A DNA stretch of 64,000 nt from JAWKWH01 sp963669455 (GTDB lineage Bacteria; Pseudomonadota; Alphaproteobacteria; Rhizobiales; Rhizobiaceae). A program made the position numbers and the translations under genes. The stretch lies in the NCBI GenBank assembly GCA_963669455.1, contig OY770026.1, positions 682,001 through 746,000 on the forward strand. Reading direction: 5' to 3'. Of the stretch, positions 43,074-52,457 are shown one piece after another. The notes below the pieces were generated by a model. The model ran no database searches. It had not been told where the DNA came from and worked only from the letters and a program-made list of their open reading frames with translations. Position 1 is the stretch's first letter. Each line of letters opens with the position of its first letter.

Positions 43074-45134
43074 ATGGGCTTGAGAATAGCAGTCGACACC
43101 GGTGGAACATTTACCGATGTCGTATCGATCGATGAGAAAACCGGTGCCATTACGGCGCTCAAAACACCCTCTACGCCTGCCGATCCAAGTGTCGGGTTGT
43201 TGGAAGGGGTGCACAAGAGCATCGATGCATCACCAAGCGCGGCTCGCAATGTGTCGATGCTGCTGCACGGTTCGACCGTAGCGACCAACGCAGTCTTGGA
43301 GCACAAATTCGGAGGCTTGGGTCTTCTGGTGACTTCGGGCTTTCGCCATCTGATTGAGATCGCCCGGCAGTCCGTTCCCGACGGATATGGGAACTCGTTC
43401 TTTTGGGTCAAACCTCCCAGGCTGGTCCCGCTTCACCTGGTTCGGGAAGTTCCCGGTCGCATGAAATTTGATGGCTCAGAACACGAGCCGATCAATGAGG
43501 AAGAAACACTGAAAGCGGTCTCCGAACTTGTCGAAGACGGCGTCAAATGCATAGCAGTTTGCCTCCTGCATTCCTACGCGAATGGCGATCATGAACGGAA
43601 GATCGGTGAGCTGATAAAAAAGCACTACCCGGATGTGTTTGTCTCGCTATCCAGCGAAGTTCTGCCGGAATATCGCGAATATGAGCGAGCCATGACGACC
43701 CTTATCGATGTGCTGGTCAAACCATTCTGTAAAACCTATTTGCAAAGCGCCGCCGACAGTATCAACAGTTCGTCCGGCGAGGTTCCGTTTCTCATCATGC
43801 AGTCGAATGGCGGTGTGGTGAAACACTCCACGGCAGGCGAAAAGCCGGTGACCATGCTGCTTTCCGGTCCCGCTGCCGGAATTCTCGGTGCCATCCACAT
43901 GGCCCGCCTGGCCGGTTATTCCGATATTCTTACCAGCGATGTCGGCGGAACATCCACTGACGTGGCGATCATCGAAAATGAAACGCCGATGTATACCTCG
44001 GCATCCATGATCGAGCACTATCCGGTAAAGACGCCGATGCTGGACATCGTGACCGTCGGTTCAGGTGGCGGGTCGATTGCCTGGACGGACCCTTATGGCA
44101 ACCTGAAGGTTGGCCCGCAAAGCGCCGGCGCCGATCCTGGTCCGATCTGTTATAGTAAGGGCGGCGACAAGCCGACCGTCACCGATGCTGCGATTGTCCT
44201 CGGCCGGTTGCCGACCGCGCTCATCGGCGGCGAAATCCAGCTCGATCTGAGCGCTGCACAAAAAGCCTATGAGGATCTCGGCAATCAGCATGGCATGTCT
44301 GCAGAAGAGGTGGCGGCAGGGGTGCTGGAACTCGCAGCTGTCAGTCAGGTCTTCGGCATCCGGCAGGTGACAACCACCCGTGGACGCGATCCGAGCCGCT
44401 ACGCGATGGTCGCATTTGGCGGTGCTGGTGGCCTGTTTGCAACCGAGGTTGCTGATTTTCTTGGAGTCAAAACGATCATCTCTCCGCCCGATCCGGGTAA
44501 TCTGTGCGCCCTTGGGCTACACGTGTCGGATGTGCGGCGAGACTACATCCGCACGATAGTCCGACAGCAGTCGGCTGCGGATACCGACGAGATTATCGGT
44601 GCGTGGGAAGAGCTGGCGAGCAGCGGGAAAGCTGACATCAAGGCCGAAGGGATCAGCGAAGATCGAATTCGCCTGGTTTACGTCGCTGATGTTCGCTATT
44701 TCGGCGAAGGCCACGAGGTTCAGGTAACCATACCTGACGGGGTATCGGGTGCGGACGCCATTGCTTTCATGTGGAAGCAGTTCCACCAGGTTCACGACGA
44801 GGTTTTCGGCTTCCATTACGAGGGCGAACAGGATGTCGAACTCGTCAATCTCAGAATCCAGGCTGTGGGTGAACAACATCGCCCGGAAATCAATGCGGAA
44901 AACGAAGATCGCCCGGACGGGCAGGCCAAGACTGTCAGAAAAGTATTCTGGAAGGATGCCGGCTGGATCGAATGTCCGATCTATGAGCGTTCGGAACTCT
45001 CATCCGGGCAGACTGTTTCCGGGCCAGCGATCATCGAGGAATACGGATCAACTGTCGTCGTTCCGGATGGCTGGTCCTTGCATGCGGATGCCTACCGCAA
45101 CCTCATCTTGATATCGGACAAAGAGGGGAAATGA
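43074..45134 (+). CDS. hyuA: Hydantoinase/5-oxoprolinase subunit A (ATP-dependent)
   Basis: The ATP-binding half of an enzyme that opens cyclic amides or imides, or carboxylates ketones, in an ATP-dependent way. The 686-residue protein has RIAVDTGGTFTDVVSIDE, MLLHGSTVATNAVLE, MQSNGGVVKHSTAGEKPVTM, LLSGPAAGILGAIHMARLAG, SDVGGTSTDVAIIENE, and GSGGGSIAWTDPYGNLKVGP. The family includes N-methylhydantoinase, oxoprolinase, caprolactamase and acetone carboxylase; the ligand is not readable from motifs. ATG 43074 has AGGGAG seven bases upstream; ATG 43071 is an alternative. It overlaps hyuB by four bases. Confidence 0.9.
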   Translation: MGLRIAVDTGGTFTDVVSIDEKTGAITALKTPSTPADPSVGLLEGVHKSIDASPSAARNVSMLLHGSTVATNAVLEHKFGGLGLLVTSGFRHLIEIARQSVPDGYGNSFFWVKPPRLVPLHLVREVPGRMKFDGSEHEPINEEETLKAVSELVEDGVKCIAVCLLHSYANGDHERKIGELIKKHYPDVFVSLSSEVLPEYREYERAMTTLIDVLVKPFCKTYLQSAADSINSSSGEVPFLIMQSNGGVVKHSTAGEKPVTMLLSGPAAGILGAIHMARLAGYSDILTSDVGGTSTDVAIIENETPMYTSASMIEHYPVKTPMLDIVTVGSGGGSIAWTDPYGNLKVGPQSAGADPGPICYSKGGDKPTVTDAAIVLGRLPTALIGGEIQLDLSAAQKAYEDLGNQHGMSAEEVAAGVLELAAVSQVFGIRQVTTTRGRDPSRYAMVAFGGAGGLFATEVADFLGVKTIISPPDPGNLCALGLHVSDVRRDYIRTIVRQQSAADTDEIIGAWEELASSGKADIKAEGISEDRIRLVYVADVRYFGEGHEVQVTIPDGVSGADAIAFMWKQFHQVHDEVFGFHYEGEQDVELVNLRIQAVGEQHRPEINAENEDRPDGQAKTVRKVFWKDAGWIECPIYERSELSSGQTVSGPAIIEEYGSTVVVPDGWSLHADAYRNLILISDKEGK

Positions 45135-47023
45135 CCATGAATGTTCACCACAAGGAATTATCGATCGGTCCGATTGAACTGGAGGTCATTCATGGAACGA
45201 TTCGTGCGGCTGAACTAGAAATCGAGGCCGCGGTCGAACGAACGGCCCGCTCCCCGATGATCCGCGACCAGCATGATTATCGTGTCGCACTTTTCGATGC
45301 GCGTGGCAGAAAGCTGACCGGGCGCTCCTACTCGGCTATCGTGGAACCGGTATTCGAGTATTTCGGCGAGGATGACATCCATCCCGGGGACGTTTTCTTT
45401 TGGAACGATCCCTATAACTCCTGCGGCGGCATTGGCCATGTGCCCGATCTCTGCACGACTGTGCCGATCTTTCACGGGGAAAGGTTGATCGGCTTCTCGC
45501 AAGTCTTCGGCCATCATGATGATATCGGCGGCTCAGTTCCGGGAAGCCTGCCTGTCCATGCGACAGATAGCTGGATGGAAGGCGCACTCATTCCGCCGAT
45601 CAAGCTTTATGATAAAGGCAAGCTGAACGAAGCGGCCTTCAAGATCATCGTCCGCAATTCCCGCCTGTCGGATCACCTTGCCGGTGATCTGGATGCCGAA
45701 ATCGGCGCAGCTAAACTGGGTTCGCGGCGCATTGTGACGCTTGCTGATCGATATGGTGTCAACGTTCTGGAAGCCGCGTTCGATCAGATCATCAAGAACA
45801 CTGCGGAGATTTTCCGCCGCGAAATCTTTCCCAAGATCAAGGACGGAACCTATCATTTCGAAGATTATATCGAGGCTGATGGAGTTGACGATCCCCGGCC
45901 CCATGCCCTTCGTTTGACAATGACAAAGACGCCGGAAAAAATCGTCCTCGATTTTGCCGGTACCGATCCGGAAGCCAAGGGACCGATCAATTGGTCGCTT
46001 GACGAAGTCGAAGGGCGCTATTTCCGAAAGTGGCTTGCACCGGTGCTGCGCTCGCTGGCCGAGTCGCCCGAACGCGCAGCCGAAATCGATTCCAACGAAG
46101 GTGTGCTCGATGTCATCGAAGTGAAGTTTCCCGAAAAGGGGACGTTGATCACACCGACATTTGGCAAGCCGACGGGCATGCGGTTCTTCCTGATGTTGCG
46201 CTCGCTCGGCGTGTTCGCCGCGTGTCTTTCCAAGGCGACAGGCGGCAAAATGCCCGCCGATCACGAGACCATCCGCATCTGGGGCCTGACGGGCGGTGAC
46301 CGCCAGGAGGACTTCTATTTGTTCCGCGAAGTTTTAGGCGGCGGTGGTCCGGGCAGGCCATGGGCGGATGGATCCGACGTCGTTCACATAGTTCCGAATT
46401 CACGCAACCTGCCCGCGGAATTTTCCGAAACCCGTTATCCGATCATGGTCGAGAGACTGGCGCTGAAGCGCGATTCAGGCGGCGCCGGATTCCGTCGTGG
46501 CGGATTGGGGTACGATAAGCAGATCAAGACTTTGGGCGAATGCCGTTTGATCTCGAATGCCGACCGCTCTATTCTCGGATGCTATGGCGTCAATGGCGGT
46601 AAGGCGGGCCTGCACTACCAGGTTTCGGTTGTCCATCCATCCGGTGAGCGGGACGACCATCCTGGCATGTGTGACACTGTCGTTGTTCCCGCCGGCTCGT
46701 CAGTCCGCGTCGTCACGACCGGCGGCGGCGGTTGGGGTGACCCGCTAAAACGTGAACCGGAAACGGTTGTCTACGATCTGCAGTGCGGACTGATATCCGA
46801 AGAAGCCGCACGTGACAATTACGGTATTGTTGTTAATCTCGAAGGCCGAAAGTGGGTCTTCGATAGGCAAGCGACTGAACAGCACCGCGCCAAACTGATA
46901 CAGGAAAGAGGCGCACTGCCGATGTTCGATCGCGGACCTGCGTCCGACAAGTTGAAGCAGAATGGGGATATCCGTTATCCGGAAGGCTGGACGGATCCGG
47001 ATACGGGCTGGCACGCAGTTTAA
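45131..47023 (+). CDS. hyuB: Hydantoinase/5-oxoprolinase subunit B
   Basis: The partner of HyuA, 630 residues, normal for the family. Motifs: DQHDYRVALFDARGRKLTGR, FFWNDPYNSCGGIGHVPDLC, FSQVFGHHDDIGGSVPGSLP, GAGFRRGGLGYDKQIKTLGE, and the glycine-rich VRVVTTGGGGWGDPLKREPE close to the C-terminus. Histidines in the NDPY and GHHDDIGG regions are probable metal or substrate contacts. It is coupled to hyuA by ATGA. Confidence 0.9.
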   Translation: MTMNVHHKELSIGPIELEVIHGTIRAAELEIEAAVERTARSPMIRDQHDYRVALFDARGRKLTGRSYSAIVEPVFEYFGEDDIHPGDVFFWNDPYNSCGGIGHVPDLCTTVPIFHGERLIGFSQVFGHHDDIGGSVPGSLPVHATDSWMEGALIPPIKLYDKGKLNEAAFKIIVRNSRLSDHLAGDLDAEIGAAKLGSRRIVTLADRYGVNVLEAAFDQIIKNTAEIFRREIFPKIKDGTYHFEDYIEADGVDDPRPHALRLTMTKTPEKIVLDFAGTDPEAKGPINWSLDEVEGRYFRKWLAPVLRSLAESPERAAEIDSNEGVLDVIEVKFPEKGTLITPTFGKPTGMRFFLMLRSLGVFAACLSKATGGKMPADHETIRIWGLTGGDRQEDFYLFREVLGGGGPGRPWADGSDVVHIVPNSRNLPAEFSETRYPIMVERLALKRDSGGAGFRRGGLGYDKQIKTLGECRLISNADRSILGCYGVNGGKAGLHYQVSVVHPSGERDDHPGMCDTVVVPAGSSVRVVTTGGGGWGDPLKREPETVVYDLQCGLISEEAARDNYGIVVNLEGRKWVFDRQATEQHRAKLIQERGALPMFDRGPASDKLKQNGDIRYPEGWTDPDTGWHAV

Positions 47024-47040
47024 CGTTTGAGGTCCGCACT

Positions 47041-47589
47041 ATGAACATTCGACAAACCTTTACGATTGAAAAGCCAAGAGATTATGTCTGGACGCTCTTT
47101 CAGGACATACCCCAACTGGCCGAATGCATGCCCGGAGCCTCCCTGGAAGAAGTCCGCGATGACGGCGTTTACATCGGTCAGGTATCTATCAAGATCGGCC
47201 CCTTCAAAGCCGCATTCCAGGGCGAAGTGAAACACGTCCCCGATCCGGAAAACTTTTCTGGCCATGCCGATGGTAAGGGTCTCGACAAGCGCGGTGGATC
47301 ACGATCCAGCATGGTGATGGACTACGCGCTTTTGGAAGAGGACGGCACAACCGAGGTGACTGTCGATGCCGAAATCCAGCTCTCCGGTCCGATTGCGCAA
47401 TTCGGCCGCACCGGTGTCGTTGAGCAGACAGCCAAATTGCTCATTTCCCAGTTTGCAAGCAATATCGAAAGGCGACTAGCCGGAGAGAGCGCCGATGGTG
47501 AGGCTGCGGATGGCGATTCAATCAAAGTACTGCCTCTTTTGCGCAGTGCGGTGACCAGCCGCCTGAAGGGCAAATCAAAGCAAGAATAA
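47041..47589 (+). CDS. CoxG-like SRPBCC protein
   Basis: A 182-residue protein of the CoxG/COG3427 family: FTIEKPRDYVWTLFQDIPQL, AECMPGASLEEVRDDG, then VSIKIGPFKAAFQGEVK and the helix near the C-terminus LLISQFASNIERRL. CoxG proteins accompany molybdenum hydroxylases; the C-terminal tail can recruit the enzyme to the membrane. Its presence in the hyuAB operon ties this operon functionally to the molybdenum hydroxylase downstream. Confidence 0.88.
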   Translation: MNIRQTFTIEKPRDYVWTLFQDIPQLAECMPGASLEEVRDDGVYIGQVSIKIGPFKAAFQGEVKHVPDPENFSGHADGKGLDKRGGSRSSMVMDYALLEEDGTTEVTVDAEIQLSGPIAQFGRTGVVEQTAKLLISQFASNIERRLAGESADGEAADGDSIKVLPLLRSAVTSRLKGKSKQE

Positions 47590-47609
47590 CGACGCCGGGG
47601 AGAATTTCT

Positions 47610-48389
47610 ATGGAACACCGCATGTCATTCATGACCCAGATGGAGATCGGTGAAGCGATAGATCGCAGCGCTCCTGTCATCGTGCCAACCGGCGCAACCG
47701 AGGCGCACGGGCCGCATATGCCCACGGATACGGATACGCACCAGTCCGAACATATCGCAATTTGTCTGGCCGAACGGATCGGTGCCCTTGTCGCCCCTCC
47801 CGTTGCCTACGGAATTTCGAAAACCTTCGAGCACTTTCCGGGCACGATTTCGCTAACTATCCCGACCTATCAAATCATGCTGTTTGAAATTGGCTCCGCG
47901 CTTGTCAAACAAGGCTTTGGGCACATTATACTTTTGAACGGCAACCGACCAAGCGGCACCGCAAACGATCAGGTTGCACGCCTTTTGATCGATGAGTTGG
48001 ACGAGGACCATGATTTCAAGGTTTCGGCGGTCAGCTATTGGGAACCGGCAGCAGAGGCCATCCACGCCATGCGAAAATCAGAAGAGGGTGGCATGGGTCA
48101 CGCAGGCGAGATGGAGACCTCCTTCCAACTCGCCACACGGCCGGAATTGGTGAAGATGCAGCGATTGAACAATGCCCATTACGGTCCGGTCGGATGGGAC
48201 CTGGTCGCTCCGACCAATCCGACCCGAACCTATATGCGACGTCCGAGGCCGGACGCCGGACATGCGGCCATATTTGGTGATCCGACCAAGGCGTCAGCGG
48301 AGATGGGCCAAGCCTGCATCGATGCGGTGGTCGATGCGCTGGTGGAAACCTTTGAGAACCTTCGCGGCTCCTACGAAGAACGCAAATAG
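47610..48389 (+). CDS. Creatininase-family protein with altered metal motif
   Basis: A 259-residue protein of the creatininase fold, which normally holds two metal ions and opens cyclic amides or deformylates. The N-terminal ligands are present (TGATEAHGPHMPTDTDTH: Glu, His, Asp), as is HAGEMETSFQLATRPELV. However, the family's NGH motif after the central strand, whose His is a metal ligand, reads LLNGNRPSGTAND. This His-to-Asn change should weaken or change one metal site. It is in the hyuAB operon and convergent with iclR. A cyclic-amide hydrolase role is inferred. Confidence 0.83.
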   Translation: MEHRMSFMTQMEIGEAIDRSAPVIVPTGATEAHGPHMPTDTDTHQSEHIAICLAERIGALVAPPVAYGISKTFEHFPGTISLTIPTYQIMLFEIGSALVKQGFGHIILLNGNRPSGTANDQVARLLIDELDEDHDFKVSAVSYWEPAAEAIHAMRKSEEGGMGHAGEMETSFQLATRPELVKMQRLNNAHYGPVGWDLVAPTNPTRTYMRRPRPDAGHAAIFGDPTKASAEMGQACIDAVVDALVETFENLRGSYEERK

Positions 48390-48394
48390 CCGGT

Positions 48395-49210
48395 TCAGCC
48401 TTGTCCAGGACGATAGCCGAGTTCCATCGAGATCGTGTGGGTCATCATCAACAACTGTTCCTGAAGCTCATCCATGGCTTGCTGGTTCTTGGCCAGGTTC
48501 TTGAAAAAGACGAAACACACGCAGCCAAGGATCTTTCCATTGGCGCCGAAAACCGGCGCCGCGATGGAGCCCGTGAAAGACTGAACGTCACCAAGTGTGG
48601 AGGCGAAACGGTTCTCTCTCACCCGCTCCAGCTTCTCGCGCAATTCTGTCTTGTCCGTAATGGTGTCTGGCGTCAGCGCCTCAAGATTTTGATTGAGATA
48701 GTCTTCAATGAAGTCGGAACCCGCATGGGCGAGCAACACCCACCCCTTCGAGCCGGCATGCAGAGGAATGTGAAATCCATACTGCGCTTTGGATATCGGT
48801 TTGGGCTGCCGCTTTTCGGCGTGCGTGACGACCGAATAATTGCCAATGCGCTCAACGATCTGGATATCGACGCCCGAAATGTCGCGATCTCCGGCAAGAT
48901 AGGAAATCGCCGCATTCATCATTTTGTTGTTGGCGAGATAGGTGGAGCCGATATGCCACATCCGGGGTCCGATTTCATAGCGGCCCGTTTCGGTGTCTTG
49001 CGAAATAAACTGCGCCTTTTCCAGTTTCTTGATCGTGCGATGTACCGTTGCCCAAGGCAGGTTCAGCGCCTTTGTAACGTCGACAACCCGGCTTGGCCGT
49101 GCGGCGATCAGCTCGAGAGTTGCAAAGGAGCGCTCCATACCCGGCATGGATTTGCTTGCCGGCTGATTTTCGCCCGCCTTGTCTTCACGCTCGGTCGTCA
49201 CCTTCGCCAC
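48395..49210 (-). CDS. IclR-family transcriptional regulator
   Basis: A 271-residue regulator with an N-terminal winged helix (about residues 27-90: ERSFATLELIAARPSRVVDV, LNLPWATVHRTIKKLEKAQF) and a C-terminal ligand-binding domain (about 110-265: MNAAISYLAGDRDISGVDI, IPLHAGSKGWVLLAHAG, SIAAPVFGANGKILGCVCF). It sits in the middle of the catabolic locus, divergent from the amidase gene and convergent with the creatininase gene. It is the obvious candidate to bind the TATCCA-N5-TGGATA palindromes. Confidence 0.92.
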   Translation of the reverse strand: MAKVTTEREDKAGENQPASKSMPGMERSFATLELIAARPSRVVDVTKALNLPWATVHRTIKKLEKAQFISQDTETGRYEIGPRMWHIGSTYLANNKMMNAAISYLAGDRDISGVDIQIVERIGNYSVVTHAEKRQPKPISKAQYGFHIPLHAGSKGWVLLAHAGSDFIEDYLNQNLEALTPDTITDKTELREKLERVRENRFASTLGDVQSFTGSIAAPVFGANGKILGCVCFVFFKNLAKNQQAMDELQEQLLMMTHTISMELGYRPGQG

Positions 49211-49271
49211 ATCATTCCCTTTTTATTTCGGCTCGTATTGCCGACAACTATGTCCATCAAAGTGAATATGA

Positions 49272-49288
49272 TATCCTCTTGTTCGATA
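49272..49288. promoter_or_regulatory. Degenerate IclR operator in the iclR/amidase divergent promoter
   Basis: TATCCT-CTTGT-TCGATA: ten of twelve half-site bases match TATCCA-N5-TGGATA, with the same spacer length. It is 62 bases before iclR and 36 before the amidase, so it could mediate autoregulation. Confidence 0.5.
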
Positions 49289-49323
49289 CAAAATCCAGCG
49301 CAAATTGAGAGTCCCGATAGCCC

Positions 49324-50754
49324 ATGATCGCACATCCTATCTGGTCGAAGACCGCATGCGAAACCGTGGACTGGTTACAAAAAGGGGATTTGCACCCGTC
49401 AGAAGTCACTGAAGCGCTGTGTGAGCGGGTTAGTGATATCAACCCGGTTGTCAATGCTTTGCCCACGCTTTGTCTCGATCGTGCGATGGACAGAGCAGAT
49501 GATGCTGCAACCCGCGGACCCCTGTTTGGCCTTCCCGTTCCGGTCAAGGACGCATTCGCTGTCGAAGGTGTGCGTACGACCTGGGGATCATTGGCTTTTG
49601 CAGACCATGTTCCCAATTATTCGGACTACGCCGTCCGCTCTTTGGAGATGGCCGGCGGGCTGGTCTACGCAAAGTCGAACACGCCCGAATTTGAAGCCGG
49701 CGCCAATACGTTCAACGAGGTTTTTGGACGAACTTCAAACCCATGGAACACCGACCTGTCGGCCGCCGGTTCTTCAGGTGGCGCGGCAGTCGCCGTTGCC
49801 ACCGGAATGGCCTATATCGCGCAAGGTGCAGATTTTGCCTGCTCGGTCCGTTATCCTGCATCGTTCAACGGTATATGCGGCTTGCGGCCAACGCCGGGCC
49901 TTGTTCCACAGGGTCCCACCAGGCTTCCCTACCAAACATTATCGGTGGTCGGTCCGCTCGCACGAAACGTCGCCGATCTCGGTCTTGGTCTTGATGCGTT
50001 GACCGGTTACGAACCTGGCGATCCGTTGACACGCCCATTTGGCGCAACCTCTTACCGAAAATCCGCCGAAGCGCCGCACCGACCGGAACGGATTGCCTTT
50101 TCCCCCGACCTGGGCGTTGCCATCGTCAGCAAAGAGGTTGAGGCAATCACGACAAAAGCGGCGGATCGGTTGGCGGCCGAAGGGCTCGATATAGTGCGTG
50201 CGCATCCGAACCTTGATGCATGTCACAGCGCATTTCGCACACTCAGGGCGTTTCAGTTTTCTTCACTCTGGTCGCATGTGCTCGAAACATCGCGCGACAA
50301 ACTCAAGCCGGAAGTGGTCTGGAATATAGAACAGGGACTGAAATTGACCGCACGAGACATAGGAGCGGCAGAAGCCGATCGTGCCAAGCTGCGCATGGCG
50401 ATGATCGACTTTCTGAAAGAGCACGGATTTCTGGTAATACCCACCGCGCCGGTTCCACCTTACCCGGCTGCCCAACGCTACGTCGAAGAGATCGAGGGCG
50501 TCGCCATGCCGACCTATTTGGACTGGCTGGCGCTTGGTTATGCAGTAACGATTACCGGCTGCCCGGCGGTGTCGATCCCATGCGGCTTCACGACATCCCG
50601 ATTGCCGGTCGGCATGCAAGTCATTGGACTGCCACATAGCGAAAATACGCTGCTCTCTGTCGCCGCATGGATGCAGGAGGTTTTGGGCGCAGGCCTGGAA
50701 GGGCCTATCGACCCAAAAACCGGCCCCAACCATAACAATCTGAAACCTCAATGA
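49324..50754 (+). CDS. Amidase-signature-family hydrolase
   Basis: A 476-residue amidase of the Ser-cisSer-Lys class. The catalytic Lys is in GLPVPVKDAFAVEG, the cis-Ser in SAAGSSGGAAVAVATGM, and the nucleophilic Ser in GADFACSVRYPASFNG. The usual GGS before the nucleophile is ACS here. Substrates of the family include amides, carbamoyl compounds and ureidomalonate; ureidomalonase of the oxidative pyrimidine pathway is a member, which fits the malonate-forming end of the locus. It is divergent from iclR. Confidence 0.88.
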   Translation: MIAHPIWSKTACETVDWLQKGDLHPSEVTEALCERVSDINPVVNALPTLCLDRAMDRADDAATRGPLFGLPVPVKDAFAVEGVRTTWGSLAFADHVPNYSDYAVRSLEMAGGLVYAKSNTPEFEAGANTFNEVFGRTSNPWNTDLSAAGSSGGAAVAVATGMAYIAQGADFACSVRYPASFNGICGLRPTPGLVPQGPTRLPYQTLSVVGPLARNVADLGLGLDALTGYEPGDPLTRPFGATSYRKSAEAPHRPERIAFSPDLGVAIVSKEVEAITTKAADRLAAEGLDIVRAHPNLDACHSAFRTLRAFQFSSLWSHVLETSRDKLKPEVVWNIEQGLKLTARDIGAAEADRAKLRMAMIDFLKEHGFLVIPTAPVPPYPAAQRYVEEIEGVAMPTYLDWLALGYAVTITGCPAVSIPCGFTTSRLPVGMQVIGLPHSENTLLSVAAWMQEVLGAGLEGPIDPKTGPNHNNLKPQ

Positions 50755-50915
50755 TCCTGCATTTGCCGACATATATCGACCGGGCGGGGGCTGTTTGCCC
50801 GAAATGGGCGCATGGTATTGATCAATCGGCTATGTTGTGCTTCGAGTTTCCTTACTCAAATATGAATCTAGTTGACATAAAGCGATTAGTGATTATTCTC
50901 ACTAGTTAGATACGG

Positions 50916-50932
50916 TATCCATCTATTGGATA
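50916..50932. promoter_or_regulatory. Putative IclR operator, site 2 (before the molybdenum hydroxylase)
   Basis: A perfect dyad TATCCA-TCTAT-TGGATA, 110 bases upstream of the FAD subunit gene, in an AT-rich promoter region. Confidence 0.75.
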
Positions 50933-51042
50933 TTAACGAAAGAGATGTCGATTTTCACGGATGGACGATTCGACGACATTTCAGAAGGATGAGCCAAGCG
51001 GTTGAATGCCATGATTTCTAAGGTGAGAACGGAGGATTGCAG

Positions 51043-51918
51043 ATGAAGCCGTCGCTGTTCGAATATTGTGCGCCTGGAACAATAGAAGAGGCCATATCGG
51101 CCTTGGAGGCTGATCCCGATGCCGTGGTTTTGGCTGGTGGGCAAAGTCTTATTCCTGCGATGAACTTGCGGCTGGCCAATCCGACCAAACTTGTCGATTT
51201 GCGAAATATTCCGGGCCTGTCCGACATCGTCATTGAAGATGGCGTCATTCGTGTCGGCGCAATGGTCCGGCATCGCGATCTCGAACTCAACCGAGATGTA
51301 TTTGCTGCCAATGGGCTGATCCGCGAAGCGGAGAGACATGTCGCTCACGTGCCGATACGCAATCGCGGGACGGTTGTCGGAAGCCTTTGCCATGCCGATG
51401 CCGCGGCTGAAATGCCGCTGGTACTGCTCGTGTGCGATGGATCGGTGATCGCGACCGGCCCGTCAGGTCAGCGTGAGATAGCGGCAACGGATTTCTTCCA
51501 GTTTCACATGACAACGGCGCGCGAAACCGACGAAGTGATTACCGAAGCTCGAATTCCGGTTTTACCCGAAGGGGCCGGATTTGCGTTTGAAGAGTTTGCA
51601 CGACGGCGGGGGGATTATGCCATCGCCGCCGTATCGACAATTATCGAGTGTGCAGAAGACGGCGCGATCACCCGGTGCGCCGTCGGCGCATGTGGGATCA
51701 GCGAGCGGCCGGTTCGATTGTCGGAAGTTGAATCTGCGCTAGAGGGCAAATCTGCAGACAGTGCCAGCGTTTTAGCGGCAGCTTCCCTGTCCAGTGAATA
51801 TGTAACGGCGCCCGACGACATGCACGCTACGACCGAGTATCGCCGGCATCTGCTGAAAGGATTGGTTGAGCGCGCCGTGATTGCGGCGGTGGCTCGCGCC
51901 CGGGGAGAACAATCGTGA
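51043..51918 (+). CDS. Molybdenum hydroxylase FAD-binding (medium) subunit
   Basis: A 291-residue CoxM/XdhB-type flavoprotein: FEYCAPGTIEEAISALEAD, VVLAGGQSLIPAMNLRLANP, RNRGTVVGSLCHADAAAEMP (FAD-binding), and a C-terminal CO-dehydrogenase-flavoprotein domain. It passes electrons from the Fe-S subunit to the acceptor. ATG 51043 has GGAGGA six bases upstream. Its TGA overlaps the start of the next gene. Confidence 0.92.
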   Translation: MKPSLFEYCAPGTIEEAISALEADPDAVVLAGGQSLIPAMNLRLANPTKLVDLRNIPGLSDIVIEDGVIRVGAMVRHRDLELNRDVFAANGLIREAERHVAHVPIRNRGTVVGSLCHADAAAEMPLVLLVCDGSVIATGPSGQREIAATDFFQFHMTTARETDEVITEARIPVLPEGAGFAFEEFARRRGDYAIAAVSTIIECAEDGAITRCAVGACGISERPVRLSEVESALEGKSADSASVLAAASLSSEYVTAPDDMHATTEYRRHLLKGLVERAVIAAVARARGEQS

Positions 51919-52442
51919 AACCGATGACAACTATTGTCCAAGAGGCAAATCGGGCCGAACCGAAATCAACCGTCAAAATGACGGTCAATGGCACCGAGGT
52001 CGAGCGTGAGGTCAGCACCCGGATGCTGCTCTCCGATTTTATTCGTCATGAACTCGAACTGACCGGCACCCATGTGGGGTGTGAGCACGGAGTTTGCGGC
52101 GCTTGCACCATCATAGTTGACGGGCGGGCCGCGCGGTCATGTCTGACATTTGCGATTCAGGCCGACGGCGCGGACATTCGCACCATTGAGTCCGTTGCCG
52201 GCGAGGGCGGTGAGTTGCATCCACTGCAAGAGGCATTTCAGGATAATCACGCGCTTCAATGCGGTTACTGCACACCCGGTATGATCATGAACATCCTCAG
52301 CCAAATCGAGGCGGGCGACAAGCGCGACATGACCGACGATGACATTCGCGAAATGTTGTCGGGGAACCTGTGCCGGTGCACCGGGTACGCCAACATCATC
52401 AAGGCCGTCCGGGCGGTCACTGATACGACCAAACGGTCCTGA
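51915..52442 (+). CDS. Molybdenum hydroxylase [2Fe-2S] (small) subunit
   Basis: A 175-residue CoxS-type protein with the plant-ferredoxin cluster (GCEHGVCGACTIIVDG, then SCL) and the second cluster (LQCGYCTPGMIMN and GNLCRCTGYANI). All eight cysteines are present. GTG start within the stop of the FAD subunit gene. A 15-residue N-terminal extension precedes the normal beta-grasp domain. Confidence 0.93.
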   Translation: MKPMTTIVQEANRAEPKSTVKMTVNGTEVEREVSTRMLLSDFIRHELELTGTHVGCEHGVCGACTIIVDGRAARSCLTFAIQADGADIRTIESVAGEGGELHPLQEAFQDNHALQCGYCTPGMIMNILSQIEAGDKRDMTDDDIREMLSGNLCRCTGYANIIKAVRAVTDTTKRS

Positions 52443-52457
52443 TAGGGAGGCGGCAGA

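Noticed and set aside
45533..46264. A 243-codon minus-strand frame opposite hyuB
   Set aside because: It is antisense to a conserved catalytic gene with no start signal; a shadow of GC-rich third positions.
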